From positions 1-47,153 of the forward strand of contig JAJEAV010000062.1 in assembly GCA_022822625.1 (NCBI GenBank): a stretch of DNA of 47,153 nucleotides. The letters are read 5' to 3'. How positions within the stretch are numbered: position 1 is the first letter of the stretch; each line of letters opens with the position of its first letter. Source of the DNA: Gammaproteobacteria bacterium. Its GTDB lineage: Bacteria > Pseudomonadota > Gammaproteobacteria > Arenicellales > Poriferihabitantaceae. Below are positions 42,936-47,153 of this stretch, piece by piece. A model generated the notes under the pieces. It did no database searches, was not told where the DNA came from, and saw only the letters and a program-made list of their open reading frames with translations. The position numbers and the translations under genes are program-made.

Positions 42936-44333
42936 ATGAACAATTCGGTAGCGCCAACCACAGCATCTTGGTCAGATCTCCTCAATCGTCAACATCTTCC
43001 CCTGCTGTTGACTTTATGTCTGGCCATGTGGCTGCACGCCACAAATACATTACTGACGGCAACAACCATGCCAAGTGCAGTCGAGGAATTGGGTGGGCTG
43101 AACCTGATCAGCTGGACATTTGCGCTGTACCTGATGGGATCGATTCTTGCTGGAGCTGCATCCAGCATTCTCGTTGTCCGGTACGGGTTACGTACCACCA
43201 TGATTTATGCTGCCCTGATTTATGTTGCAGGTTCTGTAGTCTGTGCAACAGCGGCGAATATGCCGGCCGTTTTGGTGGGCAGAACCCTTCAGGGTTTGGG
43301 TGGAGGTTGTCTGGTCGGCACCGTATTCATTGCACAGAGCCGATTTTTCCAACCGGAACATGTACCTCATGTTATTGCCATGATCTCGGTCGTCTGGATG
43401 CTTGCTACGTTTGCGAGCCCCATGATCGGAGGAGCATTCTCGACCTGGGCAGACTGGCGATATGCATTTTGGGCATTTGCCGTTCAGGCGGTGCTGCTGG
43501 CTGTAATCATCCGTCTCATGATGCGTACTTCCAGGCCAAACAGCAATCAATCAACAATAAGATTGCCGGTTATTCGTCTTGGTCTGCTGGCCATGGCCAT
43601 ATTGATGATATCGGTGGCAGGAGTCGAATTCCACATCGCGCTTTCCCCCATACTGGTAATCAGTGGATTTGCCTGTATTGTTGTTTTTGTTTATCGGGAC
43701 GCCCACTCCGAGAATGGCCGCATGTCCCCTCGCAGCATTGTTGATTTTCGGCATCCGCTTGCCAGCGGCATCATGACCATCCTGCTGCTTTGCATGAGCA
43801 TTATGTCATTGGCTACTTATGGACCATTCATCCTGATCGAACTGCATGGCATGACGCCCTTCACTGCAGGATTGATTCTGATGCTGGAGTCTCTGGCATG
43901 GGGGATCATGGCGTTGACATTCTCAAGTACATCATCGAAGCATGAGCATCTGCTGATTCGCTTTGGAAGCGCATTCGTATTGGTCGGATTGGTGGCTTGT
44001 GCGATCGCTTTTCCATATGGGCCAATCTGGCTGATTGCAGTCTCAGCCATGATTTCAACGGGTGGGTTCGGCATGATGTGGGGGTTCATCATCAAGCGAA
44101 TTCAGGGGGGTGCCCCGAAAGAGGAAAAAGATCGCGTATCCTCCCTGCTTCCGATAACCCAGCAGATGGGCTTTGCCTTGGGAGCTGCGCTTTGTGGATT
44201 GGTAGCAAACTCAATGGACTTGGCTACTGGCTTGCCGGCAGACCGAATCCAGATGGCTGCATTCTGGATCTTTGCCGGATTTGTCCCGTTGGCTCTGTGC
44301 GGCAACTTTACGGCCTGGCGATTCTCGCGGTAA
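42936..44333 (+). CDS. MFS transporter, DHA2-like (drug/H+ antiporter type)
   Basis: Inner-membrane carrier of 465 residues from ATG 42936; the frame is open 40 codons further upstream, but that part is polar and cysteine-bearing, unlike an MFS N-terminus. About thirteen or fourteen helices are predicted. Early motifs are LLTATTMPSAVEELGGLNLI and VGRTLQGLGGGCLVGTVFIA (motif C-like region), typical of DHA2 exporters. Substrate unknown. Confidence 0.87.
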   Translation: MNNSVAPTTASWSDLLNRQHLPLLLTLCLAMWLHATNTLLTATTMPSAVEELGGLNLISWTFALYLMGSILAGAASSILVVRYGLRTTMIYAALIYVAGSVVCATAANMPAVLVGRTLQGLGGGCLVGTVFIAQSRFFQPEHVPHVIAMISVVWMLATFASPMIGGAFSTWADWRYAFWAFAVQAVLLAVIIRLMMRTSRPNSNQSTIRLPVIRLGLLAMAILMISVAGVEFHIALSPILVISGFACIVVFVYRDAHSENGRMSPRSIVDFRHPLASGIMTILLLCMSIMSLATYGPFILIELHGMTPFTAGLILMLESLAWGIMALTFSSTSSKHEHLLIRFGSAFVLVGLVACAIAFPYGPIWLIAVSAMISTGGFGMMWGFIIKRIQGGAPKEEKDRVSSLLPITQQMGFALGAALCGLVANSMDLATGLPADRIQMAAFWIFAGFVPLALCGNFTAWRFSR

Positions 44334-44349
44334 TTCGATTTCTCGGGAC

Positions 44350-45111
44350 TTATTCCTTGAGCTTGTAGCCGGTTTTGAAAATCCACCAGGTGATGGAGAT
44401 GCAAATCATCAGAAAAGTTCCTATCATGCCAAGGCTGAGCATGATGCTGACATCGGATATCTCATAAAAGCTCCATCGAAATCCACTGACCAGATACAGA
44501 ACAGGGTTGAAATAGGTAACTTTTTGCCAGAACTCCGGGAGCATATTGACCGAGTAGAAACTGCCGCCCAAAAAGACCAACGGGGTAACGACCAGTAATG
44601 GGATGATTTGCAGCCGTTCAAAATTTTCGGCCCAAATGCCAATCAGAAATCCGAACAGGCTGAAGGTGAAAGCGGTTAGCAGCAAAAACAACAGCATCCA
44701 TCCCACATGAGCAATATAGATATTCACAAACAGCCCGGAGGTTGCCAGAATCACCAACCCGACAATCAGTGATTTGGTTACTGCTGCTCCGACGTAGCCA
44801 ATTACAATTTCGAGGTGGGAGATCGGAGCGGAAAGTATTTCATAAGTAGTGCCGGTAAAGCGTGGAAAAAATATGCCAAATGATGCATAAGTCACACTTT
44901 GAGTCATCAGGGTCAGCATGATTAGCCCGGGCACGATGAAGGAACCATACGATACTCCATCAATTTCGGTGATTCGGGAACCGATTGCCGACCCGAACAC
45001 TACAAAATACAGGGATGTCGAGATGACTGGCGAAACCAGGCTCTGGAAAATCGTGCGTCTCGCCCGATCCATTTCATGCATGAAAATGGCCTTGATGCCC
45101 GGAATATTCAT
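44350..45111 (-). CDS. ABC-2 type permease (YadH/NodJ-like)
   Basis: Inner-membrane export permease, 253 residues with six helices. The start [20 protein letters not shown], followed by [20 protein letters not shown] and later [20 protein letters not shown], is typical of the ABC-2 family. It is paired with the ATPase gene 15 bases upstream of it. E. coli YadG/YadH is the best parallel; the cargo is unknown. Confidence 0.9.
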   Translation of the reverse strand: MNIPGIKAIFMHEMDRARRTIFQSLVSPVISTSLYFVVFGSAIGSRITEIDGVSYGSFIVPGLIMLTLMTQSVTYASFGIFFPRFTGTTYEILSAPISHLEIVIGYVGAAVTKSLIVGLVILATSGLFVNIYIAHVGWMLLFLLLTAFTFSLFGFLIGIWAENFERLQIIPLLVVTPLVFLGGSFYSVNMLPEFWQKVTYFNPVLYLVSGFRWSFYEISDVSIMLSLGMIGTFLMICISITWWIFKTGYKLKE

Positions 45112-45126
45112 ATGTCGGCCTGCTCC

Positions 45127-46095
45127 TTAGCTGTTGGATGCATATTTTGATTCTGCGTGTTCCAGTATTTCGACGCGCTCATCGACCAGATCCATGAAGA
45201 TATCTTCCAGAGAGCTTTGTTCAGTCCTCAAGTCCCTGAAACTGATCTGCATTGACGAGAGATCCTTGAGCAAGGACGTGATGCCAGTCCGTTTTCTGGT
45301 TGTTTCATAGTTGTACACCAGTATGGTTCCATTTTCCTGAGTATATAGATCGTAGTCACCGAGTTGTTCGGGAATTTGAGGCATTGGTTGTTGCAGTTCC
45401 AGAAACATCTGCTTTTGGCCCATTTTCTGCATCAGTTCGGCTTTCCTCTCAACTACGATGATTGAGCCGTTGTTGATCACGGCTACCCGGTCGGCCATCT
45501 CTTCTGCTTCTTCGATATAATGGGTGGTGAGAATGATGGTCACCCCGTTTTCCCTGAGTCTATGGATGAGATCCCAGGTCTCTTTGCGCAGGTTGACGTC
45601 CACTCCTGCGGTCGGTTCATCAAGAAACAGGACTCGAGGTTCGTGCGAAAGTGCTTTTGCAATCAGAAGACGTCGTTTCATACCGCCCGAAAGTGCCTTG
45701 ATCTGTGAATATTTTTTATCCGACAGGCTGAGATCAGAGAGCAGTTGGTCAATATATGCTGGATTCGGGGTTTTCCCGAACAGCCCGCGACTGAAATTGA
45801 CGGTCTTGATGACTGATTCAAATGGTTCAATCGGCAATTCCTGGGGAACCAGGCCAATCAGTTTGCGGGTATGCTGATAATCACGAATAATGTCGTGGCC
45901 ATCTACCGTCACGCTTCCGGAGCTGGGGCGAACCAGGCCGCAGATTATGCTGATCAGGGTGGTTTTTCCGGCTCCATTGGGTCCAAGCAGGGCGATGAGT
46001 TCACCTTCCTCGATATCCAGGTCGACCCCATTGAGTGCAATATGCCCGTTTTGATAAACCTTGGACAGGTTCTCGATTGAAATAAAGGATGGCAT
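45127..46095 (-). CDS. ABC transporter ATP-binding protein (YadG-like)
   Basis: Cytoplasmic ATPase of the ABC-2 exporter, 322 residues from ATG 46095; an open extension upstream to 46341 lacks similarity and overlaps the atypical region. Walker A is [19 protein letters not shown], the signature is [15 protein letters not shown], Walker B is [18 protein letters not shown], and the switch is [15 protein letters not shown]. The C-terminal ~80 residues match exporters of this class. No clear ribosome site precedes the ATG. Confidence 0.91.
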   Translation of the reverse strand: MPSFISIENLSKVYQNGHIALNGVDLDIEEGELIALLGPNGAGKTTLISIICGLVRPSSGSVTVDGHDIIRDYQHTRKLIGLVPQELPIEPFESVIKTVNFSRGLFGKTPNPAYIDQLLSDLSLSDKKYSQIKALSGGMKRRLLIAKALSHEPRVLFLDEPTAGVDVNLRKETWDLIHRLRENGVTIILTTHYIEEAEEMADRVAVINNGSIIVVERKAELMQKMGQKQMFLELQQPMPQIPEQLGDYDLYTQENGTILVYNYETTRKRTGITSLLKDLSSMQISFRDLRTEQSSLEDIFMDLVDERVEILEHAESKYASNS

Positions 46096-46687
46096 GTAGT
46101 GCGTCTGGGATTTTGGGTGGGGGTTGGGGTGGAATGGGTGTAAGAGAAACGGAAGTATATCACACCGTTCTGATGGCTCGTTTTTGCCCATTGGCGGATC
46201 AGGAGAGTTCTCTCCCGAACTGGCCCAAAGGGAAGCCGTGCGGATGATCACTGCCCTCAAGACGGGCAACGACCCATTGGCGGAAGAGCTTGCGGAACGG
46301 TACCTACGGGAGTACGTGGCCGTGTCTACCGGGAAGTCCACTAGCCCCTGTTTCCCCCGCCGTGGGAGTGGGGCTACTCCCGTGCGAGCAGCCTGCCGCC
46401 CGCGATCGCCAGGTCCGCGGGCGCGCCGGACAGGGTGATCCTGGTGAGACCTGTCACGCCCGGCCTGATCTCTCCGGTGGGATTCCCGAGACTGCCACCT
46501 GCCTGGTATTCGTCCTCGTGAATGTCCAGGTCACCAGTGACGCCACCACCGCTCCCTCCCGGGAAAGTGGAATTCCCGGGAGTCGGCGTGATCATGCCCC
46601 GTCCAGGGACTCCGCCCGGGTCCCGGTCGGATCGAGCGCCAGGCTCGCGGTCAAGCCGGAACATGATGCACCGGGAAATGCCCGTCA
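46096..46687. other. Boundary interval: ABC exporter to GC-rich region
   Basis: No intact gene is certain. The left part (46190-46360) holds a possible integrase remnant listed separately. From about 46370 base composition rises sharply to GC-rich. The minus strand carries an open frame of about 106 codons (46374-46694), ending [20 protein letters not shown] plus a short tail, rich in Gly, Pro and Arg. It overlaps the stop of the barrel protein gene and resembles no family I know, so it is not called as a gene. Confidence 0.45.
46211..46354 (+). pseudogene. Possible tyrosine-recombinase (phage integrase) N-terminal remnant
   Basis: The frame reads [20 protein letters not shown] then [20 protein letters not shown]. 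In phage/ICE integrases the N-terminal arm-binding region typically ends with ...AReaA...l..G.DP... followed after a gap by ...LAeRYL.e..., so this looks like that junction with an internal deletion. There are no catalytic residues and no full-length frame. It lies at the edge of the GC-rich, foreign-looking end of the window, as expected for an old integration scar. Confidence 0.35.
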
Positions 46688-47153
46688 TCACCACCGCAGG
46701 CCCACCTCGAACCCGAAGACGTGTTCGGGCGCCGTGTCCGGATCCTCCCTGCGCGTCGCCTTCACCCCGAAGGAAAGGTCGGGGGCCGACCCGGACTCCG
46801 GCGTCAGGCGCCAGCCGACACTGTAGTCCCGGGTATCCCCGGCAATGTCCATTCCGGCGTACGGGCTGCCCGTGTACCTTCCCGAGAAGGCTGGAAAACC
46901 ATACGCAGCCTCCACCGTCCAGCGGCTTTCCTCATTCCCGCCTCCCGCACGGTCCTCCAGCGGGTCCGGACGGAACAGCGCCTCGAGACCGCCCTCCGAC
47001 CGGCCGCCCCGATCCTGGCGAAGGCTGAACGACGGGCCACGAACGGTGTTCCCGTCCGGATCGAACGACAGGTCCACCGAGAACCCCCGATCCTCCAGGT
47101 CATCGTCATCATGGCTCACCAGCGTGCGGCCGGACAGGTCCAGACGGATGCCG
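46688..47153 (-). CDS. C-terminal beta-barrel of a large autotransporter-like surface protein (5' part outside window)
   Basis: The minus-strand frame enters from beyond the window edge without a start (GIRLDLSGRTLVSHDDDD...) and runs to the stop at 46688. The ~154 visible residues alternate polar and hydrophobic positions as in outer-membrane beta-strands, include SLRQDRGGRSEGGLEALFRP and VEAAYGFPAFSGRYTGSPYA, and end in GFEVGLRW, with the terminal aromatic residue needed for outer-membrane assembly. This kind of barrel closes very long repeat-rich surface proteins. The region is much more GC-rich than the rest of the window, suggesting transfer. The passenger part is not visible. Confidence 0.75.
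   Translation of the reverse strand, partial: GIRLDLSGRTLVSHDDDDLEDRGFSVDLSFDPDGNTVRGPSFSLRQDRGGRSEGGLEALFRPDPLEDRAGGGNEESRWTVEAAYGFPAFSGRYTGSPYAGMDIAGDTRDYSVGWRLTPESGSAPDLSFGVKATRREDPDTAPEHVFGFEVGLRW

Noticed and set aside
46374..46694. Minus-strand open frame downstream of the barrel protein
   Set aside because: GC-rich sequence gives long open frames by chance; no ribosome site or family match could be seen, although the ending has a faint surface-protein flavour.
1..47153. CRISPR arrays, tRNA genes and rRNA genes
   Set aside because: None were found when reading both strands; no regularly spaced repeats and no cloverleaf-like T-arm or anticodon patterns were recognised. A dedicated tRNA scan could still find one missed by eye.

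Overview
The window looks like the chromosome of a free-living or host-associated Gram-negative proteobacterium, most likely a gammaproteobacterium. Support comes from the divergent tesA / ybbA-ybbP arrangement, the msbA-lpxK-kdsB lipid A/KDO run, rsmI next to an A-type RNase P RNA, and pdxH, moaC-moeA and rarA. Base composition is moderate over most of the window. The last ~770 bases are clearly more GC-rich and look foreign.

Layout. 10-4903: cation exchanger, TesA, and the YbbA/YbbP exporter. 4957-9961: a leftward polyamine-type ABC transporter (potA, potD, potB, potC), with insertion-sequence debris between potA and potD and an intrinsic terminator between potD and potB. 10724-15786: a rightward corrinoid one-carbon cluster (corrinoid protein, DUF1638 protein, small 'virulence factor' family protein, methyl-H4folate:corrinoid methyltransferase, GFA-type protein, ferredoxin/ASKHA corrinoid activator). 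A TnpB remnant follows, then a non-pyrrolysine MttB-family methyltransferase (leftward) and a divergent GlxA-type regulator. 18770-23757: msbA, lpxK, kdsB, rsmI, rnpB. 24162-28759: a complete branched-chain-amino-acid-type (Liv) ABC transporter. 29024-34609: pdxH, then a compact catabolic operon (Rieske oxygenase, SDR, BKACE/DUF849, SDR, carnitine-dehydrogenase-like enzyme). 34734-46095: cysteine synthase, EamA exporter, moaC-moeA, a methyltransferase, two MFS carriers, rarA, and an ABC-2 exporter. 46096-47153: a possible integrase remnant and the C-terminal beta-barrel of a large surface protein cut by the window edge.

How the genes may work together (inference). The accessory genes point to use of methylated or quaternary amines such as carnitine or glycine betaine. 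The 3-hydroxy dehydrogenase and BKACE enzyme could convert carnitine to dehydrocarnitine and cleave it. The Rieske enzyme belongs to the group that demethylates quaternary amines oxidatively. The MttB/corrinoid/methyl-H4folate set could move a methyl group to tetrahydrofolate. Two ABC importers and a GlxA-type regulator complete a plausible uptake and control system. No substrate can be proved from sequence alone.

The most novel observations are: (i) Arg-rich tails on three partners of the corrinoid cluster opposite an acidic N-terminus on the corrinoid protein; (ii) a decayed repeat present three times, two copies bracketing potA in the same orientation, one of them with a clean deletion between short direct repeats; (iii) co-occurrence of oxidative and corrinoid routes for amine demethylation in one region.
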